In this document: positions 25,649 through 35,962 of the stretch, piece after piece
How the letters are laid out: every line of letters starts with the position of its first letter
Position numbering within the stretch: the first letter of the stretch is position 1
Notes under the pieces: generated by a model
What the model saw: only the letters and a program-made list of their open reading frames with translations
Database searches by the model: none
What the model was told of the DNA's origin: nothing
From: Mycobacterium dioxanotrophicus
GTDB taxonomy: Bacteria; Actinomycetota; Actinomycetes; Mycobacteriales; Mycobacteriaceae
NCBI RefSeq assembly: GCF_002157835.1
Contig: NZ_CP020809.1
Location: 5,952,001-6,016,000 of the forward strand
DNA length: 64,000 nucleotides
Direction: 5' to 3'
Translations under genes and position numbers: made by a program

Positions 25649-26560
25649 CTAGCCCTCGAGGATGGCGCGGGCCAGTGCCGCAGTCTCCGACGGGGTCTTG
25701 CCGACCTTCACACCGGCGGCCTCCAGGGCCTCCTTCTTGGCGGCGGCGGTACCCGAGCTGCCCGACACGATGGCGCCGGCGTGGCCCATGGTCTTGCCCT
25801 CGGGAGCGGTGAAGCCCGCGACGTAGCCGACGACCGGCTTGGTGACGTTGGCCTTGATGTAGTCGGCGGCACGCTCTTCGGCGTCGCCACCGATCTCGCC
25901 GATCATCACGATGATCTTGGTCTCGGGATCCTTCTCGAACGCCTCGATGGCGTCGATGTGGGTGGTGCCGATGACCGGGTCGCCGCCGATGCCGATGGCG
26001 GTCGAGAAGCCGAGATCGCGCAGCTCGTACATCATCTGGTAGGTCAGCGTGCCCGACTTCGACACCAGGCCGATCGGGCCCTTGCCGGTGATGTTGTTCG
26101 GCGTGATGCCGACCAGCGACTCGCCGGGGGTGATGATGCCCGGGCAGTTGGGGCCGATGATGCGCGTCTTCGGGGCCCGGTCGCCGCCCTTAGAAAGGTT
26201 GTAGGCCCACGCGTAGGCGCTGTCCTGCACCGGGATTCCCTCGGTGATGACCACCAGCAGCGGGATCTCGGCGTCGATGGCCTCGATGATGGCGTCCTTG
26301 GAGAAGGCGGGCGGCACGAAGGCGATCGACACGTCGGCGCCGGTCTCCTTCATGGCCTCGGCGACCGATGCGAACACCGGGAGTTGGATTGCCGCACCAT
26401 CTTTGTCCACATGCTCAACCTTGGTGCCGGCCTTGCGGGCGTTGACGCCGCCGACCACCTGGGTGCCGGCCTTGAGCATCAGCGTGGTGTGTTTGGTGCC
26501 CTCACCGCCGGTGATGCCCTGGACGATGACCTTGCTGTCTTTGTTCAGAAAAATCGACAT
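25649..26560 (-). CDS. sucD: Succinyl-CoA synthetase, alpha subunit
   Basis: A 303-residue TCA-cycle subunit. The N-terminal Rossmann CoA-binding domain opens [14 protein letters not shown]. The active-site loop GHAGAIVSG supplies the His (residue 260) that is phosphorylated during succinyl-CoA to succinate conversion with NTP formation. [10 protein letters not shown] and the C-terminal ligase domain are intact and length is normal. It follows sucC by 23 bases, with GGGGAAA upstream of its ATG. Confidence 0.97.
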   Translation of the reverse strand: MSIFLNKDSKVIVQGITGGEGTKHTTLMLKAGTQVVGGVNARKAGTKVEHVDKDGAAIQLPVFASVAEAMKETGADVSIAFVPPAFSKDAIIEAIDAEIPLLVVITEGIPVQDSAYAWAYNLSKGGDRAPKTRIIGPNCPGIITPGESLVGITPNNITGKGPIGLVSKSGTLTYQMMYELRDLGFSTAIGIGGDPVIGTTHIDAIEAFEKDPETKIIVMIGEIGGDAEERAADYIKANVTKPVVGYVAGFTAPEGKTMGHAGAIVSGSSGTAAAKKEALEAAGVKVGKTPSETAALARAILEG

Positions 26561-26583
26561 AGCTGTGTTTCCCCTAAAGTCCG

Positions 26584-27747
<1,164 letters not shown>

Positions 27748-28061
27748 GTGTTTCCTCTATGAGGCGGTATCTGTCTGCGTTGACTTCGAAGCTGCCCGGT
27801 CGGAAGTACGACTGACGGGCCCGTGGGCACTTTATCCATCACCTCGTGAGCGGTAACCACCGCCTGCCGACGATGTGGTATATCTCACCGGACCCTGGCG
27901 GTGATACAGATCACATTCTGCAGCGGAATGCCCGGAGGAGTTGCCACCATCATTGGGGTTTGGTTAACGTGCCTCTGGTCCAGATCACGCTGAGGTCACG
28001 ACGAGAAGGATTTCCTGGGTTGTCGCAGCATCGTTCGTCCGTATCTCCCACAGGGGTATCG
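27748..28061. promoter_or_regulatory. Divergent sucCD / M23 peptidase promoter region
   Basis: A 314-base gap with no convincing gene. It holds a Crp-type site (27900-27915), the sucC ribosome site (minus strand, next to 27748) and a purine stretch AGGGG (28052-28056) before the M23 ATG. I looked for a c-di-AMP riboswitch, often found before cell-wall hydrolases in actinobacteria, and did not see its conserved blocks. Confidence 0.55.
27900..27915. promoter_or_regulatory. Crp/Rv3676-type cAMP receptor protein site
   Basis: GGTGATACAGATCACA matches TGTGA-N6-TCACA with one change in the left half. It lies about 150 bp upstream of each divergent gene, sucC and the M23 peptidase gene, so it could control either. 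Mycobacterial Crp uses this consensus; the actual target gene is not determinable here. Confidence 0.55.
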
Positions 28062-29111
28062 ATGAACGCTCGGGACCGGAAAAACATGTCGGCTGATGCA
28101 CTGGACGCAGCGGAGATCACCGACATCATTCCGTTCAACGAGTTCGGAAAACTCTCTGACCTGGAGTTTCACAGCTCTGGCGCGTTTGATCGGGAATCTC
28201 GCGTGATCCACGCCCCCGAACTCGACGACATGCACGACACCGACGACCTGATCCCGGTCCGGCTGGCCGTGCCGTCGGAATTCCGCGCCGAATCCGGCAC
28301 CGACCGCGGCACCCGCGGCTCCAGCCACGCCTACCGCGACAGCCACACCGACGTGAGTGACGGCAATGCCGCCACCGACGTCATCGACATGAGCAGCCGC
28401 CGCGGCGCTCACCGCAAGGAAACGCCGGGCCCCGTCAAGAGCCGCCTGCTGATCGCCGCCATGGCCGCGGGCGCCACCGCCGCTGGGGCCTACTCGTTGA
28501 CCAGCGGCACCCAAGCCAGCGCCGACGACACCATCGTCGCCTCCGGCGCCAGCACCGCACGCACCGCCGGCTCCACGGGCTCGGTGGACGGCATGCAGAT
28601 CGTCACCGTCGCCGCCGACAACAACTCCGCGGTGCATGCCGAGGAGATCACCAAGGCCGCCGCGTTCGCGCAGGAGCGCGCCGAGCGCGAGGCCCGGCTG
28701 TCGCGCCCGCTGTTCGTGATGCCCACCAAGGGTTTTGTCTGGACCTCGACGTTCGGCTACCGCTGGGGCGTTCTGCACGCCGGCATCGACCTGGCCAGCC
28801 CGATCGGCACCCCCATCGCCGCGGTCTCCGACGGCGTGGTCATCGACGTCGGCCCGACGGCCGGTTACGGGGCCTGGGTCAAGCTGCGCCACGCCGACGG
28901 CACCGTCACGCTGTACGGCCACATCAACAGCTGGAACGTCAGCGTCGGTCAGCGCGTCATGGCAGGCGATCAGATCGCCACCGTCGGCAACCGGGGTAAC
29001 TCAACCGGCCCGCACCTGCACTTCGAGGTTCTGCTCAACGGCACGCAGCGCATCGACCCGGTGCCGTGGCTGGCGCAGCGCGGGCTCAGCCCGGGCAACT
29101 ATGTTGGCTGA
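28062..29111 (+). CDS. M23-family (LytM) peptidase, membrane-anchored (Rv0950c-like)
   Basis: A 349-residue protein. An acidic cytoplasmic N-region (1-125) leads to one membrane segment (about 129-149), a Ser/Thr/Ala linker and a helical stretch (about 195-215), then the LytM domain. Zinc ligands fit His239 and Asp243 (HAGID) with His320 in GPHLHFEV; His318 is the likely catalytic base. All are present, so endopeptidase activity on peptidoglycan cross-bridges is expected outside the membrane. ATG 28062 follows AGGGG. It abuts two small membrane-protein genes, suggesting an envelope operon. Confidence 0.88.
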   Translation: MNARDRKNMSADALDAAEITDIIPFNEFGKLSDLEFHSSGAFDRESRVIHAPELDDMHDTDDLIPVRLAVPSEFRAESGTDRGTRGSSHAYRDSHTDVSDGNAATDVIDMSSRRGAHRKETPGPVKSRLLIAAMAAGATAAGAYSLTSGTQASADDTIVASGASTARTAGSTGSVDGMQIVTVAADNNSAVHAEEITKAAAFAQERAEREARLSRPLFVMPTKGFVWTSTFGYRWGVLHAGIDLASPIGTPIAAVSDGVVIDVGPTAGYGAWVKLRHADGTVTLYGHINSWNVSVGQRVMAGDQIATVGNRGNSTGPHLHFEVLLNGTQRIDPVPWLAQRGLSPGNYVG

Positions 29112-29762
29112 GTGAGCGACTCCGCCGAAAACAGAGCCTCAACCGGCCCGTCCGACGATCAGACTCGCATCATCCGGCGACAGCCCGCCGACCCCGCGTC
29201 CGCCCCGATCGCGGCGCAGCACGAACCCAAGACCAGCATCATCCGCCGCCACCCCACCGGCGCCATCCCCACCGCGGCCGACGCCGAACCCGCGACCGGT
29301 TTGATCTCGCGCGACGCTGACGACCAGACCCAGACCCGCCACATTCCCCGCGCCCGTCCGCTGACGATTCCCCGCACCCCGGCAGGCGCCAACCCACGCA
29401 CGTCGGTCGCCGCCGCCACAGCCGGCATCCTCAGCGGCTGGGCCACCGCCATGATCGCCACCGACCTGATCGCCGGATGGTGGCGCAGTGACCGGCTGTT
29501 CTGCCTGGCGATCGGTTTTCTCACCGCGATCTCGGCCGCGGCCACCATCGGCGGGCTCATCGCCGTGCTTCTGCGCAAGCGCATGGGCCGGCTGCTGATC
29601 GTTGTCGGCTCGATCATCGGGCTGCTGATCTTCGGCAGCCTGTTCATCGCGGGCGCCCGGCTGCATCCCGTGGTGTACGCGATGCCGGTGCTGCCGGTGG
29701 CGGCCATCGCACTTACGCTGCTGCCGTCCACCCAGCGCTGGGCGGCGGGACCACGACAGTGA
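29112..29762 (+). CDS. Membrane protein with Arg/Pro-rich N-terminal repeats
   Basis: A 216-residue protein of unknown function, starting with GTG immediately after the M23 stop. Residues 1-95 are disordered and contain imperfect repeats (TRIIRRQP, TSIIRRHP, TRHIPRAR) whose Thr residues could be kinase targets. Four hydrophobic segments follow (about 100-210). Its 3' end overlaps the next membrane-protein gene by 4 bases. Position after a LytM peptidase suggests an envelope role, but no domain is recognised. Confidence 0.65.
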   Translation: MSDSAENRASTGPSDDQTRIIRRQPADPASAPIAAQHEPKTSIIRRHPTGAIPTAADAEPATGLISRDADDQTQTRHIPRARPLTIPRTPAGANPRTSVAAATAGILSGWATAMIATDLIAGWWRSDRLFCLAIGFLTAISAAATIGGLIAVLLRKRMGRLLIVVGSIIGLLIFGSLFIAGARLHPVVYAMPVLPVAAIALTLLPSTQRWAAGPRQ

Positions 29763-30217
29763 ATCCACTGACCTACCAACCTGTTTCGACGCCACGAGGC
29801 AAGGGCATCGCCATCACCACGACGGTATTGGCCGTGCTCTGCGCGGGCATCAACGTGTTGGCTGCAGCCAGTGTGGTGTTGATGCATCTGTTCCTCGAAC
29901 TGCTTGACGCAGTGCAGAACTGGGACAGTCTGAAACCGGACGCCGAGCAGCAGCATTCGACGTCGGCGTGGTTCGTCGCCGCAGCCGCGGTGCTGATCGT
30001 CGCCGCGGTGGCGCTGATCGTCGGCGCGGTTCAGCTGATGCTGTGCAAGACATCCGGTCAGGTCATCGTGGTGGTGAGCGCGGTGATCTCCGCCGTCGCG
30101 CTGATCGCCACCCCACTGGCCTGGGCCACCGCAATGACCTTGAGCATCGCACCGCTGATCGTCGCCGGGTTCGCATTACTGCCCGGCATCAGGCGCTGGT
30201 GTAGGGGAACCGGCTAG
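29759..30217 (+). CDS. Small membrane protein, unknown function
   Basis: A 152-residue protein with four hydrophobic segments (about 18-45, 70-95, 102-122, 126-143). It starts GTGA, overlapping the preceding stop, so the two are coupled. Its stop shares the bases CTAG (30214-30217) with the convergent uvrD1 stop. No recognised domain. Confidence 0.6.
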   Translation: MNPLTYQPVSTPRGKGIAITTTVLAVLCAGINVLAAASVVLMHLFLELLDAVQNWDSLKPDAEQQHSTSAWFVAAAAVLIVAAVALIVGAVQLMLCKTSGQVIVVVSAVISAVALIATPLAWATAMTLSIAPLIVAGFALLPGIRRWCRGTG

Positions 30218-32547
30218 AGCTTCTGCACCGGCGCGTGGTTGTGCATCAGCTTGACCCGCCCCGCACTGCCGAAGTCGATCAGCGACATGGCGGTCTCGCC
30301 CATCCCTGAGACCTCCTCGACGCGTCCCAGGCCGTATTTGTCGTGGGTGACCCGATCGCCCGGCTCCAGCACGATCAGGGGGCGGTTACGGGCCGCGGCA
30401 GGGCGTGCCGGCGCTGGACGCGGAGCCCCGTAGCGCCCGGCATTACCCACAGGAGCGCTGAACGCTGACGCAGGCTGCTCGACGCGACGCCAGTTGATGA
30501 GTTCCTCCGGAATCTCCCGCAGGAAGCGGGATTCCGGGTTGAGCATCGGCTGGCCCCACGACGAGCGGACCTTGGCCCGGCTCAGGTAGAGCCGCTGGCG
30601 CGCGCGGGTGATGCCCACGTAGGCCAGCCGCCGCTCCTCGGACAGCTCGGTCGGATCGCCCAGCGCCCGCATGTGCGGGAACATGCCGTCCTCCCAGCCC
30701 GTGACGAACACCGCGGGAAACTCCAGCCCCTTGGCGGTGTGCAGCGTCATCATCGTCACCACACCGGCGCCATCCTCAGGGATCTCATCGGCGTCGGCGA
30801 CCAGGGAGACCCGCTCCAGGAACTGAGCCAGCACGCCGGTGTCGGGGATGTCCTCGTCGACCGGTTCGTCCTCGGCCAACGCCTGGGCGTTGGCCAGGTC
30901 CGTGCTGAACTCGTGTGCGACGCTGACCAATTCGTTGAGGTTGTCGAGCCGCGCCAAATCCTGCGGATCGCTGGAGGCCTCCAGTTCGCGACGGTATCCG
31001 GTGCGTTCCAGCACCGCCTCGACCAGGTCGCCGAGTTCGTTGTCGAGCCTGCCGCGCAGATCGTCGAGCAGTGCGACGAAACTCGCGATCGCCTTCTCCG
31101 AGCGGGTGTTGAGCATCGGCACCCGGCCCTCCGCGGCGGCCTGCAGCGCATCGTTGAAGCTGCCGCCGGTGTTCTCGGCGTAAACCGCAACGCAGGCCTC
31201 GGCCCGGTCCCCGATGCCGCGGCGCGGGGTGTTGAGGATGCGGCGCATGCTCACCGAGTCGCCCGGATTGTCCAGCACGCGCAGGTACGCGACGATGTCG
31301 CGAATCTCCCGGCGCTCGTAAAAGCGCACTCCCCCAACCACTTTGTAGGGAATGCCAGCCCGGATGAACACCTCTTCCAAGGCACGCGAGGAGTTGTTGG
31401 TGCGGTAGAACACCGCGACGTCGCCGTACTTCAGCCCCTCGCGGTCGGCCAGTGCGTCGATCTCCTCGGCAACGAACCGGGCCTCGTCGTGCTCGTTGTC
31501 GGCCACGTAGCCGACGATCAGCTCGCCCTCACCGGCGTCGGTCCACAGCCGCTTCTCGCGCCTGCCGGCGTTGCGGGCGATCACCGAGTTCGCGGCGTTG
31601 AGGATGGTCTGGGTGGAGCGGTAATTCTGTTCCAGCAGAATCGTCGTCGCGTCGGGATAGTCCCGTTCGAAATCCTCGATGTTGCGGATGGTGGCGCCGC
31701 GGAAGGCGTAGATCGACTGATCGGCGTCACCCACCACGCACAGCTCGGCAGGCGGCACCGTGTTGTCGGTGCCCTCGATGTCGTGTCCGACCAGTTCGCG
31801 GACCAGGACGTACTGGGCGTGGTTGGTGTCCTGGTACTCATCGACCAGGATGTGCCGGAACCGCCGCCGGTAGTACTGCGCGATCTGCGGGAAGGCCTGC
31901 AGCACGGCGACCGTCTCACCGATCAGGTCGTCGAAGTCCAGCGCATTGGCCGCCCGCAGCCGGCGCTGGTATTCCGCATAGACCTGGGCGACGATGCCGG
32001 CCATCTCCTCGGCGGCCTCCGACGCCTCGGCCGCGGCCTGTTCCGGGCCGATCAGCTCGTTCTTCAGGTTGGAGATGCTGTTGGCCAGCAGCCGCGGCGA
32101 ATAGCGCTTGGTATCCAGGCCCATGTCCTTGCCGATCATCATCAGCAGGCGACGCGAATCGTCGGAGTCGTAGATCGAGAAATTGGAGTTCAGCCCCGGC
32201 AGCAGCGAGGCCTGGTTGCGCAGGATGCGCACGCACGAGGAATGGAAGGTGGAGATCCACATGTTCCTTGCTCGCGGGCCCACCAACCCGACGACCCGCT
32301 CACGCATCTCCGCGGCGGCCTTGTTGGTGAACGTGATGGCCAGGATCTGCCCCACCCCGACGTCGCGGGCGGCGAGCAGATACGCGATCCGCCGTGTCAG
32401 CACCGCTGTCTTGCCCGATCCGGCTCCCGCGACGATGAGCAGCGGCGAGCCCTCGTGCAGCACGGCCTGGCGCTGCTGGGGGTTGAGCCCTTCCAGGAGC
32501 TGATCGGTTTCTGAGACAGTCGGGGAGGCGACGGGCGAGGTGGTCAT
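30214..32547 (-). CDS. uvrD1: ATP-dependent DNA helicase UvrD1/PcrA
   Basis: A 777-residue superfamily 1A helicase used in repair and in clearing stalled replication forks. GAGSGKTAVLTRR is Walker A near residue 43, TFTNKAAAEMRERV motif Ia, VDEYQDTNHAQY Walker B, GDADQSIYAFRGA motif III, EQNYRSTQTIL motif IV, VMTLHTAKGLEFP and ITRARQRLYL motifs V-VI. The C-terminal 100 residues include LEPGDRVTHDKYGLGRVEEV, the UvrD1-type tail that binds Ku or RNA polymerase in other mycobacteria. Length and motifs are complete. Confidence 0.96.
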   Translation of the reverse strand: MTTSPVASPTVSETDQLLEGLNPQQRQAVLHEGSPLLIVAGAGSGKTAVLTRRIAYLLAARDVGVGQILAITFTNKAAAEMRERVVGLVGPRARNMWISTFHSSCVRILRNQASLLPGLNSNFSIYDSDDSRRLLMMIGKDMGLDTKRYSPRLLANSISNLKNELIGPEQAAAEASEAAEEMAGIVAQVYAEYQRRLRAANALDFDDLIGETVAVLQAFPQIAQYYRRRFRHILVDEYQDTNHAQYVLVRELVGHDIEGTDNTVPPAELCVVGDADQSIYAFRGATIRNIEDFERDYPDATTILLEQNYRSTQTILNAANSVIARNAGRREKRLWTDAGEGELIVGYVADNEHDEARFVAEEIDALADREGLKYGDVAVFYRTNNSSRALEEVFIRAGIPYKVVGGVRFYERREIRDIVAYLRVLDNPGDSVSMRRILNTPRRGIGDRAEACVAVYAENTGGSFNDALQAAAEGRVPMLNTRSEKAIASFVALLDDLRGRLDNELGDLVEAVLERTGYRRELEASSDPQDLARLDNLNELVSVAHEFSTDLANAQALAEDEPVDEDIPDTGVLAQFLERVSLVADADEIPEDGAGVVTMMTLHTAKGLEFPAVFVTGWEDGMFPHMRALGDPTELSEERRLAYVGITRARQRLYLSRAKVRSSWGQPMLNPESRFLREIPEELINWRRVEQPASAFSAPVGNAGRYGAPRPAPARPAAARNRPLIVLEPGDRVTHDKYGLGRVEEVSGMGETAMSLIDFGSAGRVKLMHNHAPVQKL

Positions 32548-32618
32548 ATCGCCCTCAAACTTACCGCCGCGCCACGACAGTTTTGCGCTGGCACGGGCTT
32601 GACTGAGAGCATCGAGCC

Positions 32619-32861
32619 GTGCCTGACATCGATGAACTGCGTCGTGAGATCGACGAACTCGACGCCACCATCCTGGCCGCCGTCCAGCGGCGCACCGAGG
32701 TTTCCAAGATGATCGGCCAAGCCCGCATGGCGTCGGGCGGCACCCGCCTGGTACACAGCCGGGAGATGAAGGTCATCGAGCGCTTCAGCGTGCTCGGGCC
32801 CGAGGGCAAGGACCTGGCGATGCTGCTGCTGCGCCTCGGTCGCGGACGGCTCGGCCACTAG
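32619..32861 (+). CDS. Intracellular chorismate mutase, AroQ-delta type (Rv0948c-like)
   Basis: An 80-residue all-helical enzyme converting chorismate to prephenate for Phe/Tyr synthesis. IDELRREIDELDATILAAV carries the conserved Arg of helix 1; RTEVSKMIGQARMASGG and LVHSREMKVIERF match the Rv0948c family, which is activated by DAHP synthase binding through the C-terminal tail (LRLGRGRLGH is intact). A stop at 32604 fixes GTG 32619 as the only start, so the protein lacks the longer N-terminus of the M. tuberculosis form. Divergent from uvrD1. Confidence 0.9.
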   Translation: MPDIDELRREIDELDATILAAVQRRTEVSKMIGQARMASGGTRLVHSREMKVIERFSVLGPEGKDLAMLLLRLGRGRLGH

Positions 32862-32868
32862 GAGCTTC

Positions 32869-32915
32869 CGCGGAACTGCATTCCCGGTCGTCAAACCAGC
32901 CGCTAAGCAACCCTG
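32869..32915. repeat. Left 47-bp arm of inverted repeat flanking the AbiEi/nuclease-like gene
   Basis: Pairs as a reverse complement with 33808-33854 at 42 of 47 positions. It begins 8 bases after the chorismate mutase stop and contains the stop codon of the enclosed gene (32903-32905). The match ends sharply at both ends. Confidence 0.8.
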
Positions 32916-33760
32916 CCTTCCGCCTGGCGGCGCGCCCACGCTGCGCGTACTCGATCAAGGATGTCGCGCGGCCGATCCTCCTTGATAACGCGGACATGGA
33001 GCCAGCCCCGGCGTTGGATCTTCCTGAGCCTGATCACGTCCCACGCATATCTGACCCGGTCGGTGCGGTGCTGATCGCCGTCGTACTCGACAGCGATCAT
33101 CGCGTGCTCCCACCCCATGTCCAGATACGCAAACTCGTAGCCATGCTCGTCCACCACTGGAATCTGGGTCTCGGGTCGGGGATAGCCAGCATCCATCAAC
33201 AACAAACGAAGCCACGTCTCTTTCGGTGACTGTGCGCCGGCATCCATCAGGCTCAGTGCTTCACGACACCGCCGGACGCCATGCGCACCCCGGAAGTCCT
33301 CGACGAGCGGCAGGACGTGGTCAGCCGCCAGACCGGTCGCTGCGGCAAGCGCGTCGAGGTGCTCAACGGCGGCTCCCCGAGGCAGGAACCGGCCGAGGTC
33401 CAACGCGGTGCGCTGAATCGTGGCGACCGCCATACCGTTGATCTCGACGACATCCTCACAGGTGAAGCGGTCGTTGTGGGTGATGATCCCCGGCGGCGGG
33501 CGATGGTTTTGCCAGATCAATTCGATCGGAGCTGCGTCGTCGACCCATTTCGCCCCGTGTAGCGCCGATGCGGCGCGTCCGGTGATGACCGCCCGCCGCT
33601 TGGACCACAGCCAGGCGGCCATGGTGTTGCCGTACAGCGTCGGCTCTGCGATGCGCGGTTGGTACACGTCAGGAAATATCGGCCGGTACGCAGACCGTAG
33701 CCGTCCGCGAGTGAGTTCACCGCGTGCCAGCGCTTCGCTACCCAAGAAGATCGTGCCCAT
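32903..33760 (-). CDS. AbiEi-like N-terminal domain plus Vsr/DUF559-like nuclease fold protein (copy 2)
   Basis: A 285-residue paralogue of the protein at 2699-3562. Shared blocks are LGSEALARGELTRG, YRPIFPDVY, ASALHGAKWVDD, SPKETWLRLLLMDAGYPRP, EYDGDQH near residue 225 and IKEDRPRDI. The N-terminus resembles AbiEi winged-helix antitoxins and the C-terminus a Vsr/DUF559 endonuclease fold with Asp (YLDMGW), Glu and Asp in place. ATG 33760 aligns with the start of copy 1, so an extension to 33904 is not needed. The gene lies inside 47-bp inverted repeats, unlike copy 1. Function unknown. Confidence 0.68.
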   Translation of the reverse strand: MGTIFLGSEALARGELTRGRLRSAYRPIFPDVYQPRIAEPTLYGNTMAAWLWSKRRAVITGRAASALHGAKWVDDAAPIELIWQNHRPPPGIITHNDRFTCEDVVEINGMAVATIQRTALDLGRFLPRGAAVEHLDALAAATGLAADHVLPLVEDFRGAHGVRRCREALSLMDAGAQSPKETWLRLLLMDAGYPRPETQIPVVDEHGYEFAYLDMGWEHAMIAVEYDGDQHRTDRVRYAWDVIRLRKIQRRGWLHVRVIKEDRPRDILDRVRAAWARRQAEGRVA

Positions 33761-33807
33761 GCCGGCGATCTTGCTCAGCCACTCCGACAGGCACCCCAGA
33801 CTGCAGT

Positions 33808-33854
33808 CAGGGTTGCTTAGCCGCCCGTTTAACGACCGGGAATGCCGTTCCGCG
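33808..33854. repeat. Right 47-bp arm of inverted repeat flanking the AbiEi/nuclease-like gene
   Basis: Reverse complement of 32869-32915 with 5 mismatches. It covers the last seven codons and stop of the acyltransferase gene (RNGIPGR, stop at 33829). The pair encloses about 890 bp holding a single gene. Confidence 0.8.
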
Positions 33855-35856
33855 ACGAGGAGGACGGGGTGCGCAGGGCGTCGGCCAACCACGGCGCGAG
33901 CCACTTGACGGCCTCGGCCGTGGGGTGCACACCGTCGCTGCGCATCCTGATCCCGTCGATGCGCGCGGTGTAGGCACCGCCGGGATCGAGCTTGGCGTTG
34001 AAATCGAGGACCTCGAAGTTCGGTCGGTTACCGACGACCGTGCGCAAGATCTTGTTCCACTCCTGCACCCGCGCAGGCTGATCCTCGGGATAGAGACTGC
34101 CGTCGGAGCGTTCACCCCGCCGGTTGTACGGAGCCGTCGTCACCACCACCCGCGCGCCCGTCGAACCCAGGATGTCCAGGGCCCGCTGCAGCTCGCCCTG
34201 CAGGTACTTGGTGAAGTCCGGGTCGCCGATGTGCGTCCAGTGGCCCTGCCACATCCGGTCGACGGTCTCCCAGCGGCCGATCATCAGCAGGACGACGTCG
34301 GGTCGGTCGTGGGTCACGCGCTGCGTCCAACGCTCCGGCCAGGTATCGCATTCGGGTTTCTGGTTGAGGGTCTCCCCGCTGGACCGGTACGGGCCGCCGC
34401 GGGCGATACCGCAACCGATGGTGGTGTAGTCGTTGAAGTGCAGTCCCGGGGTCGACGGCAGATAGCGCATCAGCGTCCACGCCACCGAGTCGCCGAACAC
34501 CCCGACCACCTTGGTGCCGGGGTCGCGCAGCGGCGCATTGCCCACGGCGACCGGCACCTCGGCGCCGACGTCCTCTTTGAGGGCCGCCGACATCACGTCG
34601 GGCCCGGTGCGTTCGGTGGGCTGCGCGACGGGCAGGACACCCATCGTCACCACGGCGGCCGTGGCCACCGTCGCCGCGGCCAGCCGCAGCATCGGCACAT
34701 GCGCGGGACGCCAGCGCCGCACGGGCTGCTCGATCAGCCACCACGACGCGATGGCCGCCGCGAGTGTGACCGCGCACCGCAGCGCCAGCAGCGACCAGCT
34801 CGTCCACCCGGTGCGTTCTCCGTTGAGGATCAAGAAGATCGGCCAGTGCCACAGGTACACGCCGTAGGAGATGGCGCCGAGCGCCACGAGCGGACGCCAG
34901 GCCAATGCCTTCGCGACATACCCATCCTGATCCAGGGCGACCGGCGCGACCACCAACACCGCGCCCACCGCGACGACGATCAGCAGGCCACTCCGGAAGT
35001 CGTCGGCGTTGCCGGTGGCGACATGTGCGGTCCCCGCGAGCACGGCGAGCCCGACCACCGGCAGCAGCCAGGCGATCCAGCGCAGCCGTCGGGTGCGGAT
35101 CAGCGTGCCTGACATGGTCAGCGCCGACCAGTCCCGCACCAGCAGGGCCGCCGCGGCCGCGCCGATCAGCAGCGCCTGCACACGGGTATCGGTGCCGAAG
35201 TACACCCGGTTGACGTCTTGGGTGCTGTCGCCGACCAGCAGGATGGCCTCGGCGGCCGATGCCGCGACACCCGCGGCGGCGAGCCCGAAGACCGCCCACC
35301 GCACGGTACCCGCCGAGCGGCGGCGCAGCAGCAGTGCCGCGCCGACCAACAGCAGCGGCCAGATGAGGTAGTACTGCTCCTCCACCCCCAGCGACCACGT
35401 GTGCTGCAGCGGGGACGGGGTGCCGCCCTGGGTGAAGTAGTCGGCCTTCTGAAGCACGAAGCCCCAGTTGGCAATCCAGAAGAACGCGGCGACAGCGTCG
35501 TTGCGCACACTGGCGACCGCGTCGGGCGGGAACAGGTCCCGCGCGGCGACCACCGCCAGTGTCATCACGAGCATCGCCGGCAGCAGCCTGCGCGCCCGGC
35601 GCACCCAGAACGCCTTGAGATCGATGCGGTAGGTGTTGCGGTACTCGTCGAGCAGCAGCGACGTGATCAGGAAACCGCTGAGGACGAAGAACACATCCAC
35701 GCCGATGAAGCCACCGGCCAGGCCCGGGACACCGCCGTGAGCGGCCACGACCAGCAGCACGGCGACAGCACGGATGCCGTCCAGTGCCGGGATGTCGCGA
35801 CGGGCGGTGGCAGCCCGGCGAACGGGGACCCGGACCGGCGCCGCAGTCACGTCCAT
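33829..35856 (-). CDS. Acyltransferase 3 / SGNH-domain membrane protein (OafA/YrhL type)
   Basis: A 675-residue membrane enzyme. Residues about 20-370 form the acyltransferase-3 domain with about ten spans: DGIRAVAVLLVVAAH with its catalytic-type His, FFVLSGFLIT, FWVRRARRLLPA and WSLGVEEQYYLIWP. An extracytoplasmic SGNH domain (about 440-660) has GDSVAWTL (block I) and SDGVHPT (block V Asp and His). Such fusions O-acylate envelope glycans or lipids outside the cell. The substrate is unknown. Its 3' end forms part of an inverted repeat. Confidence 0.88.
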   Translation of the reverse strand: MDVTAAPVRVPVRRAATARRDIPALDGIRAVAVLLVVAAHGGVPGLAGGFIGVDVFFVLSGFLITSLLLDEYRNTYRIDLKAFWVRRARRLLPAMLVMTLAVVAARDLFPPDAVASVRNDAVAAFFWIANWGFVLQKADYFTQGGTPSPLQHTWSLGVEEQYYLIWPLLLVGAALLLRRRSAGTVRWAVFGLAAAGVAASAAEAILLVGDSTQDVNRVYFGTDTRVQALLIGAAAAALLVRDWSALTMSGTLIRTRRLRWIAWLLPVVGLAVLAGTAHVATGNADDFRSGLLIVVAVGAVLVVAPVALDQDGYVAKALAWRPLVALGAISYGVYLWHWPIFLILNGERTGWTSWSLLALRCAVTLAAAIASWWLIEQPVRRWRPAHVPMLRLAAATVATAAVVTMGVLPVAQPTERTGPDVMSAALKEDVGAEVPVAVGNAPLRDPGTKVVGVFGDSVAWTLMRYLPSTPGLHFNDYTTIGCGIARGGPYRSSGETLNQKPECDTWPERWTQRVTHDRPDVVLLMIGRWETVDRMWQGHWTHIGDPDFTKYLQGELQRALDILGSTGARVVVTTAPYNRRGERSDGSLYPEDQPARVQEWNKILRTVVGNRPNFEVLDFNAKLDPGGAYTARIDGIRMRSDGVHPTAEAVKWLAPWLADALRTPSSSSRNGIPGR

Positions 35857-35962
35857 GCCCTCCCGTCTAGGGTTCGAGCATGAGAGTCTAGGTGGCCTGC
35901 GGCGCCGAATCGGGAAGGCGCGCTGGGGAAATCCCTACTTGACTGAGCGCAATGTCGGCGCG

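Noticed and set aside
27748..28061. Possible c-di-AMP (ydaO) riboswitch before the LytM gene
   Set aside because: The conserved sequence blocks and pairing of the riboswitch were not recognised in this gap.
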